A stretch of 64,000 nucleotides of DNA, from contig JACKAQ010000001.1 of NCBI GenBank assembly GCA_020634975.1, positions 620,001-684,000 on the forward strand, in the 5' to 3' direction. Of this stretch, positions 26,401-36,784 are shown one piece after another. The stretch comes from JACKAQ01 sp020634975 [NCBI: Calditrichia bacterium]. Its GTDB lineage: Bacteria > Calditrichota > Calditrichia > RBG-13-44-9. The translations under genes were made by a program, and so were the position numbers. How positions within the stretch are numbered: position 1 is the stretch's first letter; the number at the start of each line of letters is the position of its first letter. The notes below the pieces were generated by a model. It was not told where the DNA came from. It searched no databases and saw only the letters and a list, made by a program, of their open reading frames with translations.

Positions 26401-28935
26401 ATGTTTAAAACCACTGCGTTGCGGTGGCTGTTTTTTGCCATAACTTGTTTATTTTCAACAGCTATTATTGCCGAAGAACTGATTGTTTATTCCCTGCCGG
26501 AAGCGCAGGCCAACAAGCCCATTTCCGAACGCCTGAACTGGCAATTTCCCAATAGCCAATACGTGCTGCTCAACGGGCAATGGGATATCAAAACGCCCCA
26601 AACCAATCAATTTGCCGGAAACATCCGGGTGCCGTTTTCGTTCGTGGGCGAAGCAAATTTGCTGCTGGAAAAACGGCTGCAAATTACCGTTCGCGATGGG
26701 TTCGATTATCATTTGCACATGGGCGTAATCGTCGGAAATGCCAAAGTCTGGTTCAACGATTCGCTGGTGTATAGCGGCAACCAAAATTATTTGCCGGTGA
26801 ACCAGAAAATTCCCGCGACTTTCATTCAGCCGGAAAATGTTGTCCGGGTTGAAATAGCCTCCCAAAAACGTCGCCGGGGCGATTTGCCGGGATTTTATCC
26901 GGTGAATTTACCGCGTATCGATTACGGTTTGCTCGATGGCGTTTACCTTTCGCTACGTCCTCGACGCAATATTTCCGAGATCGATTTTTCCGCAGCCGTG
27001 CAGGATTCCGGGGCGACTTTCGCCGGAAATATGCTGCTCTCGCAATCGCTGCCGGATTCGCTCGGTTACAAAATTTTGCTGCGCGGTTTCGCCGGTGAAC
27101 GACAAATTTTTGAACAACAACTGCCAGTCAACAATACAAACAGCATTTCTGCGACATCCGTAAATTTAGAAAAAACAATCCCCTGGAGCCCCAAAACGCC
27201 GCAGCAATTCTGGGTCGAAACAGTTTTGGACAGCGCCGGAAAAACCATCGATATTCATCGCCAGCGCGTTGCCGTCCGTTCCGCCGCAATGTCCGGCAAC
27301 GATTTTCTGCTGAACCAGCAGCCGCAACTGCTGGAAGGTATCAATTATTTGTATCAAAATCGCGAAGGCTCCAGCCTGCTCGATCCGGCACTCATCCGGC
27401 AAGATTTGCAGGATATCAAACAGCGCGGATTCACCGCGATACGAATGGTGCTTCATCCGATGCCCGAGTGGTTTTACGATATTTGCGACGAATACGGGCT
27501 GCTGGTTTTGCAGGATTTACCATTTGTGATGTGGAATCGCGATACGGATTCGCAGCAAAGAATGCTGCAAAACTGGCAGGAATACGGCGAATATCTCGCC
27601 AAACTTTCCCGGAAATACAGCGCCGTTGCCGCCGTTGGTCCGGCATTTTACCCGAATTTGGTTGATCCGCTGCAGCGCAAACGGATGGAAATTATCACAG
27701 AGGATTTGCGCAAACAATTTTCCATTCCACTTTATTTATCCAGCATGTTGCCGGAAGGTGGCATCAGCAACATCGATTTTCAGCTCATTGATATTTTGGG
27801 ACGCCGCCTCACTGCCCGCAACGTCCAACGCAGCGCAGATGCGCTGAACGGTCAGCCGTTTTTCCCCAGCGCATTTTCCAAATCGATGACATTTCGGATC
27901 GATTCAACGATTATCGCCCAGGATTTGCTGCTGGCGCAGGAACTCTATCGCCAGCTCAAAAGCGGCGAATTGCCGATTGTCGATCGCGGCAATTTTATCC
28001 AGACGTACACCGATTTTTATTTGTATCTGCCGTCCATCCAAAACGGGTTGACCGGCAATTTTTACCTCAACCGGATCGGTTTGGTCGATTTGAAACGCCA
28101 GCCACGCAATCTGGACGAACTTCGCCGGCGGCAGGAATTTGCCACTTCCTCGCCGGTCGGCATTATCCGCGAAGATCAGGGTTCGCATTCGTTTCTTTAT
28201 ATTATTATTGGATTTATGAATATTTTTGTATTTCTGATTACCTATCGGAGATACAAAGTTTTTCGCCAGAGCGTTGCCCACAGCATCAAAAAACCGCACG
28301 GATTTTTCATCAATTTGCAGGAACGGATTATTATTCCGTATAAACAATCGCTGTTTATTTTAGTGGTGTTGGCGCTGAACGGCGCACTGGTTTACAGCGC
28401 ATTTTTGTATTTTTATCGCAATCATTTGCTGGCAGATTATCTGCTGTCGCTGATATTTTTCACGCCGTGGCTGAAGGATTGGGCCATCCGCATGGTGTGG
28501 GATCAGACCTTCAGCATCATCGTTTCAACTGTTTCTATCGTGTTGTTTTTTTACATGTTAGCGCTGTTTATCAAACTATTTTCTTTTTTCGGACGCAGCC
28601 GGGTGTTATTCAACCAGGCGTTGGCGGTTACCATTTGGGCGGCTTCGCCGTTTGTGTTTTTGTTGCCGCTCGGCGTATTTATTTACAGCATGTTGCTGAT
28701 GATGAAAAGCTATTGGATTATCATCGGTGTGCTGTTATATTTTCACGTTTGGGTATATTTGCGCTGGGTTAACGGCGCCCGTGTGCTGACCGACAAACTT
28801 TACGGCCGCGTATTTCTCGCTATTACGTTTGTTCTGCTGATTTTAGCCGGCGCATTTGGATATTTTTACGAATCGTATTATCATGTGTTGCAGCATGGCG
28901 AATATCTGAAAGCGCTGAAAGTTTTCTGGAAATAA
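26401..28935 (+). CDS. GH2-like (beta-galactosidase fold) ectodomain fused to a multi-pass membrane domain
   Basis: The N-terminus is a signal peptide (FFAITCLFSTAIIAEE). A GH2-like architecture follows: a sugar-binding jelly roll (about 45-185, with LNGQWDIKTP), an Ig-like domain (about 190-300) and a TIM-barrel-like domain (about 305-560, with LLEGINYLYQNREGSSLLD). The catalytic Asn-Glu expected after the barrel strand is replaced around SAVAAVGPAFYPN, and no nucleophile glutamate is visible near LNGQPFFPSAF, so it is probably inactive. From about 600 to 840 there are about six membrane segments resembling a Yip1-type domain. GGAGG lies exactly 6 nt before the ATG at 26401; an ATG at 26395 abuts the ribosome site and is unlikely. 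Function unknown; a carbohydrate-sensing or scaffold role is inference. Confidence 0.75.
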   Translation: MFKTTALRWLFFAITCLFSTAIIAEELIVYSLPEAQANKPISERLNWQFPNSQYVLLNGQWDIKTPQTNQFAGNIRVPFSFVGEANLLLEKRLQITVRDGFDYHLHMGVIVGNAKVWFNDSLVYSGNQNYLPVNQKIPATFIQPENVVRVEIASQKRRRGDLPGFYPVNLPRIDYGLLDGVYLSLRPRRNISEIDFSAAVQDSGATFAGNMLLSQSLPDSLGYKILLRGFAGERQIFEQQLPVNNTNSISATSVNLEKTIPWSPKTPQQFWVETVLDSAGKTIDIHRQRVAVRSAAMSGNDFLLNQQPQLLEGINYLYQNREGSSLLDPALIRQDLQDIKQRGFTAIRMVLHPMPEWFYDICDEYGLLVLQDLPFVMWNRDTDSQQRMLQNWQEYGEYLAKLSRKYSAVAAVGPAFYPNLVDPLQRKRMEIITEDLRKQFSIPLYLSSMLPEGGISNIDFQLIDILGRRLTARNVQRSADALNGQPFFPSAFSKSMTFRIDSTIIAQDLLLAQELYRQLKSGELPIVDRGNFIQTYTDFYLYLPSIQNGLTGNFYLNRIGLVDLKRQPRNLDELRRRQEFATSSPVGIIREDQGSHSFLYIIIGFMNIFVFLITYRRYKVFRQSVAHSIKKPHGFFINLQERIIIPYKQSLFILVVLALNGALVYSAFLYFYRNHLLADYLLSLIFFTPWLKDWAIRMVWDQTFSIIVSTVSIVLFFYMLALFIKLFSFFGRSRVLFNQALAVTIWAASPFVFLLPLGVFIYSMLLMMKSYWIIIGVLLYFHVWVYLRWVNGARVLTDKLYGRVFLAITFVLLILAGAFGYFYESYYHVLQHGEYLKALKVFWK

Positions 28936-28991
28936 CCGGCTTTCACCATAATTTTGACAAGTTTCATCCAGTTCAGGAAAAGCAAATTTAG

Positions 28992-31900
28992 ATGTACCTT
29001 TCCCGATTAGAGATATTTGGCTTCAAATCTTTCGCCAATAAAATTACCCTGAAATTTGACGAAGGTCTGACCGGCATCATCGGTCCGAATGGCTGCGGCA
29101 AAAGCAATGTGGTGGATTCCATTCGTTGGGTTTTGGGCGAGCAGCGCCCCTCCGTTTTGCGCAGTGACCGGATGGAAAACATCATTTTCAACGGCACCGC
29201 AACCCGGAAACCGCTCAATATTGCGGAAGTATCGATGTATATCGAAAACAACCGCAACATTTTGCCATCGGAATATACCGAGCTAAAACTCACCCGGCGG
29301 CTGCATCGCTCCGGCGATAGCGAATATCTCATCAATAACCAGAATGTCCGGTTGATGGATATTTTGAATTTATTCACCGATACCGGAATGGGCGCCGATG
29401 CCTATTCGGTTATCGAGCTGAAAATGGTTGAGCAAATCCTGAGCGACAACGCGCAGGAACGGCGGCGGCTGTTTGAGGAAGCTGCGGGCATCAAAAAATA
29501 CAAAGCCCGCCGAAAATCCGCCCTCAACAAACTGGACACCACCCAACAGGAACTCACCCGGGTGGACGATATTTTGGCGGAAGTGCAAAAAAACGTTAAT
29601 TCGCTGGCGCGGCAGGTGGGCAAAGCCCGACGCTATCACGAATTGAAAGCGGAATTGCGCGAAAACGAGCTTCAGCTAAGCTATTTAAAAATAATTACTT
29701 ACCAAAACGAATTAGGTCCGCTCGAAAACGAACTGACCGAAATTGCCCGCACAAAGGAATCGCTCGGCGCAGAGGTTCACCAACTGGAAGCGCAAATGGA
29801 AAAATTGCGCACCGAACTGGTGGTCATCGAACAGGAATTCCGGCGAAAATCCGGCATTTTGCATCAGCGCAACGAGGCGATTCGCGAACGGCAAAATCTG
29901 AAATTGCTGCGCCAGCAGCGGATGGATTCGCTCAGCGAAGCGATCGAGGCATTTCAGCAGGAAATTACCCGCGAAAAAGAAAAAATCGAACGGCTGACCG
30001 CAGAAGAACAGCAGCAGCAACAGCAGATTATCACGCTAAAATCGGAAATGGAAACGGCGCAAGCGCAATACCGGACATCCGCAAATGCGCAGTTGGATGC
30101 GGAAAATGCACTGGATGAGCAGCGACAAACCTATCAGGAATTTGCCAGAGAAAATCTGAAAGAATTGCAAGCCGGCAGCGAAACCCGCGAAGCCTACCAG
30201 AAAGTGCGGCTGGAACGCGAAAACGTCGCGGCGCGATTGGAAAAAGACAGCGCAAGCCTCACCCGGGTGCAGGAAGATTTGAAATCCCGGCAGGAAACCA
30301 TCGACAAATTGGAAAGCGATATCGAGGCGATCCGCGAGGATTTGCAGATGTATCATCAGGAGCAGATGCATCTCGAGCAGCGCCTGTCCGCCCTCCGCGA
30401 TGAGCGCGAATCGCTGCGAACGGACATCGCTGCAACTCAGGGCAAACTGGAAAAAGTGCGCAGCCGCCGCGATTTTCTGGAAAATCTGATCAACAATTAC
30501 GAGGGTTTTTCGCAGAGCGTTCAATATGTGATGTCCAAAAAAGGTGAGTATCGCGGGGTGGTGGATACGCTCGCCAACCTCGTCGATTGCGCGGAAGAAC
30601 ACCGTCCGGCGCTGGAAAGCTATCTTTCGGAAATTGCCAACTATCTTGTTGTAAATGAAGTAGATACAGCGCAGGAAATTTTGCAGCAACTGCGCAAAAA
30701 CGACAAAGGGCGCATGAGCGTTGTGCCCATGCCGTTGCTTAACGGCAAGCATTCGCCGCAGCTCTCGCTGCCGTCCGCGAACGGAAAAACCGTGCCGTTG
30801 AAGGATGTGGTTTCATATTCTTCGGAGTACGAAGCGCTGTTCAATTATTTATTGCGCGCGGTGTTTTTGGTGCCGGATTTGGCAACCGCCATCGACATGC
30901 GCCAGCAATTTCCGGATGCAACCTACGTTACCAGCAACGGCGAAATTCTCGAACATTGGGGCAATCTCACCGGCGGTTCAACCGATAAACGGGTGGGATT
31001 GATCGGCAGAAAAGAGCAATTCCAGAAATTATCGAGCGAATTTGAGAAGCTGTCGCAACATCTCCAAAGTGAGCAACAGCGGCTGCAATCGCTGAACGAC
31101 GAACAGCAGCAGCGCGAAAAAAAGCTGGCGGAATTTGTGCAATTGCAGCGCAGCACCCAAAACGAAATGGTGGAGCTGGAGAAACAGCTCAATCGCCAAA
31201 CCTATGAAATTGAACGACTTACAGATACTTCCCGCGATGTGCAATCTGAGCTGGAAACGCTCGAGCAACGCCTCGACCTGCTCCAACAGGATGAAAACAA
31301 GTTGCGTCCGCAGGTGGAAGCGTTGGATGCCAAAGCCGCCGCATATCGCAAAAAAGAGCAGGAAATGCTGGAAACGCAGCGCACTGCCGAAGCGCAATTG
31401 AAAGCGCTCAACGAGAAAACCCAGCAACACCAGATTGCCTATCTCAACCTCAATTCCCGCGAAAAAGAAGCGCAGCAGAAAATCGGATTTTTGGTGCAAA
31501 GTGTGGAAAATGCCCGGCAATTTATCAAAGATCGCGAGAGCCGGATTGCCGAAAACAGCGCATCCATCGACACGCTGCGGCAGGAATGCGACGATATCGA
31601 ATCGCAATTAACACAATTGTATCGCGAACGCGACGCCGCCGAAGCCGACAAAGATGCGACCGAACAGCAGTTTCAGGAGCACAAAGGCAACATCGATATG
31701 ACCGAAGCGGAGCTGAAAAAGAAACAGCGATTGTGGAACCAGTCCCGCGAACGGGTGCAGGAACTTGAGCTGAAAATCCGCGAATACCAGGTTAAATTAT
31801 CCGGCATCCGAGAACAAATTGTGGAGCAGTACGGCAACGAATCGCTGGATTTTGATGTAAAATCACTCGATCCGTCGCGCTCGCTCACCAGCGTGCAGAG

Positions 31901-32528
31901 CGACATCGACGAAATTCGCCGGAAAATCGAGCGCCTCGGCGATGTCAATCCGTTGGCAATCAAGGAATATGAGAAAGAAAAAGAGCGACTGGATTTTCTG
32001 ACCACCCAGCGCGACGATTTGCTTTCCGCACGCGATCAGTTGCTGGAAACCATCCAGAAATTGAACACTACCGCCCGCAAACAATTCATGGAAATGTTCG
32101 AAAAAGTGCAGAAAAATTTCCAACGAGTGTTTCAGGAATTTTTTAACGGCGGCAGCGCAGTGCTGGAATTGGTGGAAAGTCGCGATCCACTGGAAGCGAA
32201 CATCGATATTAACGTGACACATAAGGGCAAGCAATTAAAGACACTTACATTGCTTTCCGCAGGTGAAAAAACCCTCACGGCAATCTCGCTGCTGTTCGCC
32301 ATTTACCTCGTCAAACCCAGCCCGTTTTGTATTTTGGACGAAGTGGACGCACCGCTGGATGATGTGAACATCACTCGTTTGACGCAGGCGCTGAGCCTTT
32401 TTTCGCGCGATACCCAATTTATTTTGGTTACCCACAACAAAAAAACCATGGAAGCCGCCAAAATGCTCTACGGCGTCACGATGGAAGAAGTGGGCGTTTC
32501 CAAAATCGTTTCCGTAAAATTTGATTAA
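28992..32528 (+). CDS. smc: Chromosome partition protein SMC
   Basis: SMC dimers form the core of bacterial condensin. The 1178-residue protein has the N-terminal head with Walker A GPNGCGKSN (31-39), a long coiled coil, a hinge near 515-640 (SKKGEYRGVVDTLANLVD), a second coiled coil and the C-terminal head. That head has the ABC signature LLSAGEKTLTA (about 1089) and Walker B FCILDEVDAPLDD. The signature is LSAGEK where LSGGEK is common. Length is standard for bacterial SMC. scpA and scpB are not beside it. It starts 56 bp after the GH2-like gene, so the two may be co-transcribed. Confidence 0.97.
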   Translation: MYLSRLEIFGFKSFANKITLKFDEGLTGIIGPNGCGKSNVVDSIRWVLGEQRPSVLRSDRMENIIFNGTATRKPLNIAEVSMYIENNRNILPSEYTELKLTRRLHRSGDSEYLINNQNVRLMDILNLFTDTGMGADAYSVIELKMVEQILSDNAQERRRLFEEAAGIKKYKARRKSALNKLDTTQQELTRVDDILAEVQKNVNSLARQVGKARRYHELKAELRENELQLSYLKIITYQNELGPLENELTEIARTKESLGAEVHQLEAQMEKLRTELVVIEQEFRRKSGILHQRNEAIRERQNLKLLRQQRMDSLSEAIEAFQQEITREKEKIERLTAEEQQQQQQIITLKSEMETAQAQYRTSANAQLDAENALDEQRQTYQEFARENLKELQAGSETREAYQKVRLERENVAARLEKDSASLTRVQEDLKSRQETIDKLESDIEAIREDLQMYHQEQMHLEQRLSALRDERESLRTDIAATQGKLEKVRSRRDFLENLINNYEGFSQSVQYVMSKKGEYRGVVDTLANLVDCAEEHRPALESYLSEIANYLVVNEVDTAQEILQQLRKNDKGRMSVVPMPLLNGKHSPQLSLPSANGKTVPLKDVVSYSSEYEALFNYLLRAVFLVPDLATAIDMRQQFPDATYVTSNGEILEHWGNLTGGSTDKRVGLIGRKEQFQKLSSEFEKLSQHLQSEQQRLQSLNDEQQQREKKLAEFVQLQRSTQNEMVELEKQLNRQTYEIERLTDTSRDVQSELETLEQRLDLLQQDENKLRPQVEALDAKAAAYRKKEQEMLETQRTAEAQLKALNEKTQQHQIAYLNLNSREKEAQQKIGFLVQSVENARQFIKDRESRIAENSASIDTLRQECDDIESQLTQLYRERDAAEADKDATEQQFQEHKGNIDMTEAELKKKQRLWNQSRERVQELELKIREYQVKLSGIREQIVEQYGNESLDFDVKSLDPSRSLTSVQSDIDEIRRKIERLGDVNPLAIKEYEKEKERLDFLTTQRDDLLSARDQLLETIQKLNTTARKQFMEMFEKVQKNFQRVFQEFFNGGSAVLELVESRDPLEANIDINVTHKGKQLKTLTLLSAGEKTLTAISLLFAIYLVKPSPFCILDEVDAPLDDVNITRLTQALSLFSRDTQFILVTHNKKTMEAAKMLYGVTMEEVGVSKIVSVKFD

Positions 32529-32602
32529 CCGGGAACCCAAACCGGCATATCTTCCGTATGATAAGCGTCGCCTGATCTACATTGGTTTTTTAGGAGTTAC
32601 AG

Positions 32603-34030
32603 ATGATGCAACAACGCTTTTTTTATCGTTTTCTGATCTGTTTGGCGGTGGTAGTTGTGCCGGTTTTTGCCCAAAACCGCTTCATTCCGTTAAACGTCGA
32701 TTACGCCACATTTCACTCACCCAAAGACAGTGAATTCCTCGAACTGTATATCAGTTTCCCCCAAAAATCGCTGCAATATCACCGGCAGGAAGAAATCTGG
32801 GTCAGCAAATTTAGCATTTCGTTGACTGTCAAGCGTGGCAATGATACGGTTTTCGAACAATCGCAGCCGTTTGTAAACAAGGTGGAAACACTGGATAACA
32901 TCAATCAATTCAGTGAGTTACGGCACGTGTTCTTTTGCGAATTACCGGCCGGAAATTATCTCGCCCGCATCACTCTCACGGATGAAAACGCCGGCGTTTC
33001 CGGCGAATATGAGCTATCGCTGACAATCAACCCGAACACTGCTGATGCGCTGTCGATGAGCGATATTCAACTGTCCGCCAAAATTTCCAAAGCGGACGGG
33101 CAAACGCCGTTCGATAAAAACGGGCTGCAAGTGGTGCCAAATCCGTCCGGTGTGTATCATGTGTCCATGCCCATCCTCTATTTTTACGCAGAAACGCACG
33201 GCTTGAGCTATGATTCCACAACTGCGGGCACATACACACTGGAAACATATGTTACGGATACAAACGGTGAGATTATCCGGGAATTTCCCGTGAAAAAAAA
33301 GCAAAAACCCGGACGAAGCACCATTTTGGTGGGCGGCAATAATGTGGTCACGCTGCCATCTGCCACATATTTTTTGAACCTGAAATTAACCGATGACCAA
33401 ACCGGAAACAGCGTCGAACGCAAAAAACGCTTCACGATGTTCAAGCCAAGCGAGGAAAGTGTTGAGCAAGTCCGGGCGATGACCACCAAATTGATGCAGT
33501 CATATTACGAAAAATTTTCCGAAGATTTGCTGGATGAGGAATTCAGCAAAGTGCGCTATATTGCCACAAAGGATGAGATAAACACCTTCAAGGGACTTGC
33601 CGGGATTCCCTCAAAAGCGGAGTTTTTGGCGGATTTTTGGCGAACACGCGATCCCGATCCGACGACATCGCAAAATGAATTTAAAATTGATTATTTCAAA
33701 CAAGTTGATTTTGTGGATCAAAATTTTAAAACCAAATTCAAAAGCGGCTGGAAAACGGATCGCGGACGGGTGGTGCTCACATACGGCAAACCCGACGAAA
33801 TCGAGCGCAGCCCGATGCAATCCTCCACTCGCCCATATGAAATCTGGTCGTATTTGTCGCTGGAAAACGGCTGCATTTTTGTATTTGCAGATTTGCAGGG
33901 TTTCGGTGAATTTGAGTTGCTCCACTCGACCTATCGCAAAGAAGTGTATCAGCCAGATTGGGAAAGGCGAGTTCGGTTGATTCGTGATAACAGCACTTTG
34001 GATCTGGTGCCGGACGATTTCCAGCAATAG
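32603..34030 (+). CDS. GWxTD domain protein, secreted
   Basis: This 475-residue protein has a signal peptide (cleavage near VVVPVFAQ), a beta-rich N-terminal half and the family hallmark GWKTDRGRVVLTYGKPDEI near residue 382, followed by YEIWSY. GWxTD proteins are common in FCB-group bacteria and have no established function. AGGAG lies 6 nt before the ATG. It lies 74 bp after smc on the same strand and ends 5 bp from a convergent HEAT-repeat gene, with no terminator visible between them. Confidence 0.9.
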   Translation: MMQQRFFYRFLICLAVVVVPVFAQNRFIPLNVDYATFHSPKDSEFLELYISFPQKSLQYHRQEEIWVSKFSISLTVKRGNDTVFEQSQPFVNKVETLDNINQFSELRHVFFCELPAGNYLARITLTDENAGVSGEYELSLTINPNTADALSMSDIQLSAKISKADGQTPFDKNGLQVVPNPSGVYHVSMPILYFYAETHGLSYDSTTAGTYTLETYVTDTNGEIIREFPVKKKQKPGRSTILVGGNNVVTLPSATYFLNLKLTDDQTGNSVERKKRFTMFKPSEESVEQVRAMTTKLMQSYYEKFSEDLLDEEFSKVRYIATKDEINTFKGLAGIPSKAEFLADFWRTRDPDPTTSQNEFKIDYFKQVDFVDQNFKTKFKSGWKTDRGRVVLTYGKPDEIERSPMQSSTRPYEIWSYLSLENGCIFVFADLQGFGEFELLHSTYRKEVYQPDWERRVRLIRDNSTLDLVPDDFQQ

Positions 34031-34035
34031 ATTTA

Positions 34036-34944
34036 TTAATCTTCGTAGCCGAGGCTTTCGCGCATAAAATCGCCAAAATTTAATCGCGAAAGGCGATCCA
34101 AACCTTGTTGCGCCGCTTCCTGAACACCTTTATCCGGATGTTTGCGAAACTGCCGGAAAATTTGCATCAGATTGGGCGACAGATCGATGTTGCCCAAACT
34201 CAGCAACGCAAACCGGATAATTTCCGGGTCTTCGTGGTTCAACACTTCCTCAATTGCATCGGAAATTTGTTGCGATTCGGATGAAAATCCGGCACTGATC
34301 GCTTCTTTCAACACATCCGGCGGGGTTTCCGGTCGAATGGTTTCGGCGATTTCCGTTTCCCAAAAATGCGGAAATTTTCCCATTGCCCGCATTGCCGCCA
34401 GCTTTCCCGAAGTGCTGTCACCGTCATACAATTCGCTGATTTTCTCGCGGATTTCGCTGATGTAACCCAATTCCGCAAGTGCAGTTACGGTAATTTCAAT
34501 AATTCCCGGATCTTCTTCAAAATCGAGAATCCCGAACAGCAAATTTTTGACACGCTGGTATTCATCGCGAAGGCTACCGGACTGATATTCGTCCCATTCT
34601 TCGGCGTAATCCAGTTGGTTATTGGACCCGGCATCGTCCTCAAAACCTTGTTCAATGCCTTCGGAAATCACTTCGCCCATCGATTTGATGGACGCTTTTC
34701 GGATGGCAGTAACCGGATCGTATTCGGCAATTTCGGTCATCAAATCCAGAATATTCGGTTCGAAAAGGCAACCGGCTGCCGCCAGACAGGCTGCACCGCG
34801 AATGCGTTCATCTTCGGAAGTGAGCATTTCGCGAACGAGATCGACATCAGAAGTTGTGTATTCGCCGCTGTCGCGAATGCGGGAAAGTTCGTTAACTACG
34901 GCTTGCCAGTCGGTTTCGTTGCTGTTTAGTTCATCGTAATACAT
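34036..34944 (-). CDS. HEAT-repeat protein
   Basis: The 302-residue protein is acidic and built of helical pairs with HEAT-like motifs (DERIRGAACLAAAGCL, DPVTAIRKASIKSMGEV, DPEIIRFALLSLGNI, DKGVQEAAQQGLDRL). There is an acidic insert near residues 100-120. There is no signal peptide or membrane segment, so it should be a cytoplasmic binding scaffold. AGGA lies 8 nt before the ATG. It lies downstream of the sodium symporter gene on the same strand, about 40 bp away. The partner cannot be told. Confidence 0.8.
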   Translation of the reverse strand: MYYDELNSNETDWQAVVNELSRIRDSGEYTTSDVDLVREMLTSEDERIRGAACLAAAGCLFEPNILDLMTEIAEYDPVTAIRKASIKSMGEVISEGIEQGFEDDAGSNNQLDYAEEWDEYQSGSLRDEYQRVKNLLFGILDFEEDPGIIEITVTALAELGYISEIREKISELYDGDSTSGKLAAMRAMGKFPHFWETEIAETIRPETPPDVLKEAISAGFSSESQQISDAIEEVLNHEDPEIIRFALLSLGNIDLSPNLMQIFRQFRKHPDKGVQEAAQQGLDRLSRLNFGDFMRESLGYED

Positions 34945-34984
34945 ATTTTTGTCCTGTTATTTTCTCAAAGATAATAATGTACAC

Positions 34985-36490
34985 TCAATTTTCCGGCTGC
35001 GCAACGGTTTCACGATCTCCGCGACCGCCCAGCCAAAACGCTGCAATGCTGCAAAACAACCCGAACAGTATGTAACCCAGTTGGGTTTCCGCAAGCCATT
35101 GCGGTTCGATGTCCGCCAAAAATCCGCGCGATTCCAGAAAATAACCGATCAGCGTGCCCAAAAACCCAGCTAAAATTGCCAGGTTTGTCTGCCGCGCTGT
35201 TGTTCGCGGACGAAACGCCGCAACCACCGGAATAAAAACAGTTGTGGTCAAAATACCGGAGGAAAGATAGAAAATATCCCAGAGCGATTCGGTGAACAGC
35301 GCATACACCAGCGCCACGAATATTGCCGCAACGGACATCCAGCGAGCTAAATTCGCCAGCTTTTGCGCCGGCCATTGTTTGCGGGAGAGGTGCGGTTCCA
35401 GCATATCGTACGAAAATGAAAGGGCAACCACGTTACCGCAAGTATCCACGGTGGACATCGCCGCAGCAACCAGACCGATGCCCAACAGCACGTTAAGCCA
35501 ATCCGGCGTGTAATCGCGCATCAGGGCGTTGAAAATGAGCGCACCATCCTGCAAATTTACCGGAATTTCACCGGCAACCGGCGGATACAGCGCCAGCGCC
35601 GAAAGCCCGATGAACATCGGCAAAATACCCACAAATACCAGCGAATTGAATGATGCGACCAAAATGCCTTTCCGGGCTTCTGCATTGCTGCGGGCTGCCT
35701 GCAGGCGAATCCAGACATCTGTTTCCACCAACCAGCCGGGCAAATATGCCAGAAAAGTGAGTGCTACAATGCTGAATCCCGGCGATAACCACCACGGTAC
35801 ACCCGCAACCTGTTTTGGCGATGATGTGGTTTTCGCCAGTAATTCTGCGAAACTCAGCGATTCCAGCGCAGCACTGACACCGACAATCGCCATAATTGTG
35901 ATAAAAAGCGCCACCAGGCTAAACTGGATTTTATCCGTCGAAACCACCGCCGCAAAACCGCCGGTGTAGCTGTAAATGGCAACCACAACAGCAACCAGCA
36001 ACAATGTTAGCGGAACCGATATCCCCAGAAACGGCGCAATAGTGATACCTGCGGCATAAATCTCCGCCCCGCCCCAAACCGTGAACACAAAAATGAGCGC
36101 CGGAGCGAGCATTTGCCGGCTGCGGGTGCCGAATCGTTTCTCCAGCAATTCAGGTTGCGAAAACGCATTTAGCCGACGAAACAGCGGTGCCAGCACATAA
36201 AATCCGCCCATCGTAATCAGCCAGGGGATGATGAGCAACCACGCCGCGCCAATGCCGTACCAGTAAAAAAGCTGGACGCCGTAAACACAGGACCAGCTAA
36301 TGGACATCATGCTGGCAGAGATGGATAATCCACTGGACCAGCCTGAAAGCTGACGGCTGGCTGACCAATATTGCTGGCTATCCTGCTCCCCTTCGCGCCG
36401 TTTGGCTTTTTGCCAAACAAAAACACCGATACCGATCACCAAAAAGCTATAAACACAAAATGCAACCCAATATGCAAATGTGAGTGTCAT
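34985..36490 (-). CDS. Sodium:solute symporter (SSS/SLC5 family)
   Basis: This 501-residue membrane protein has about 13 hydrophobic segments. It carries SSS family features: an N-terminal segment followed by YWSASRQLSGWSSGLSISAS, SYTGGFAAVVSTDKIQF in the middle (the typical G-G-x-x-A-V-x-x-T-D motif), and AAMSTVDTCGNVVALSFSYD later. These carriers import sugars, amino acids, vitamins or other solutes with sodium. The substrate cannot be read from the sequence. It is transcribed before the HEAT-repeat gene, and diverges from the 969-residue protein gene. Confidence 0.92.
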   Translation of the reverse strand: MTLTFAYWVAFCVYSFLVIGIGVFVWQKAKRREGEQDSQQYWSASRQLSGWSSGLSISASMMSISWSCVYGVQLFYWYGIGAAWLLIIPWLITMGGFYVLAPLFRRLNAFSQPELLEKRFGTRSRQMLAPALIFVFTVWGGAEIYAAGITIAPFLGISVPLTLLLVAVVVAIYSYTGGFAAVVSTDKIQFSLVALFITIMAIVGVSAALESLSFAELLAKTTSSPKQVAGVPWWLSPGFSIVALTFLAYLPGWLVETDVWIRLQAARSNAEARKGILVASFNSLVFVGILPMFIGLSALALYPPVAGEIPVNLQDGALIFNALMRDYTPDWLNVLLGIGLVAAAMSTVDTCGNVVALSFSYDMLEPHLSRKQWPAQKLANLARWMSVAAIFVALVYALFTESLWDIFYLSSGILTTTVFIPVVAAFRPRTTARQTNLAILAGFLGTLIGYFLESRGFLADIEPQWLAETQLGYILFGLFCSIAAFWLGGRGDRETVAQPEN

Positions 36491-36784
36491 ATTTTCCCTG
36501 TTAAAGTACGTTTTTTATTTCGACCGATATTACGGAAACTCTGTGTTTCAGGCAAGCTGTAAGCCATTTACCAACATTTTTCAAAAGCGCTATTTCGTTG
36601 TTGTGGCACGCCTCACGTAAACAAATGCTTTTCTTTAGGATATTTAGCCGTCGAAAAAAAATACACTTCTATGCGTAAAAAATCGATGCCGTCCCTCAAA
36701 ATATCTGATTGGGGACAAAGCAAAACCAACAGAAAATCAAGTTTAGGCTTTCAACTGCGCAAGATCATGAAGGAAAGGCAATAG

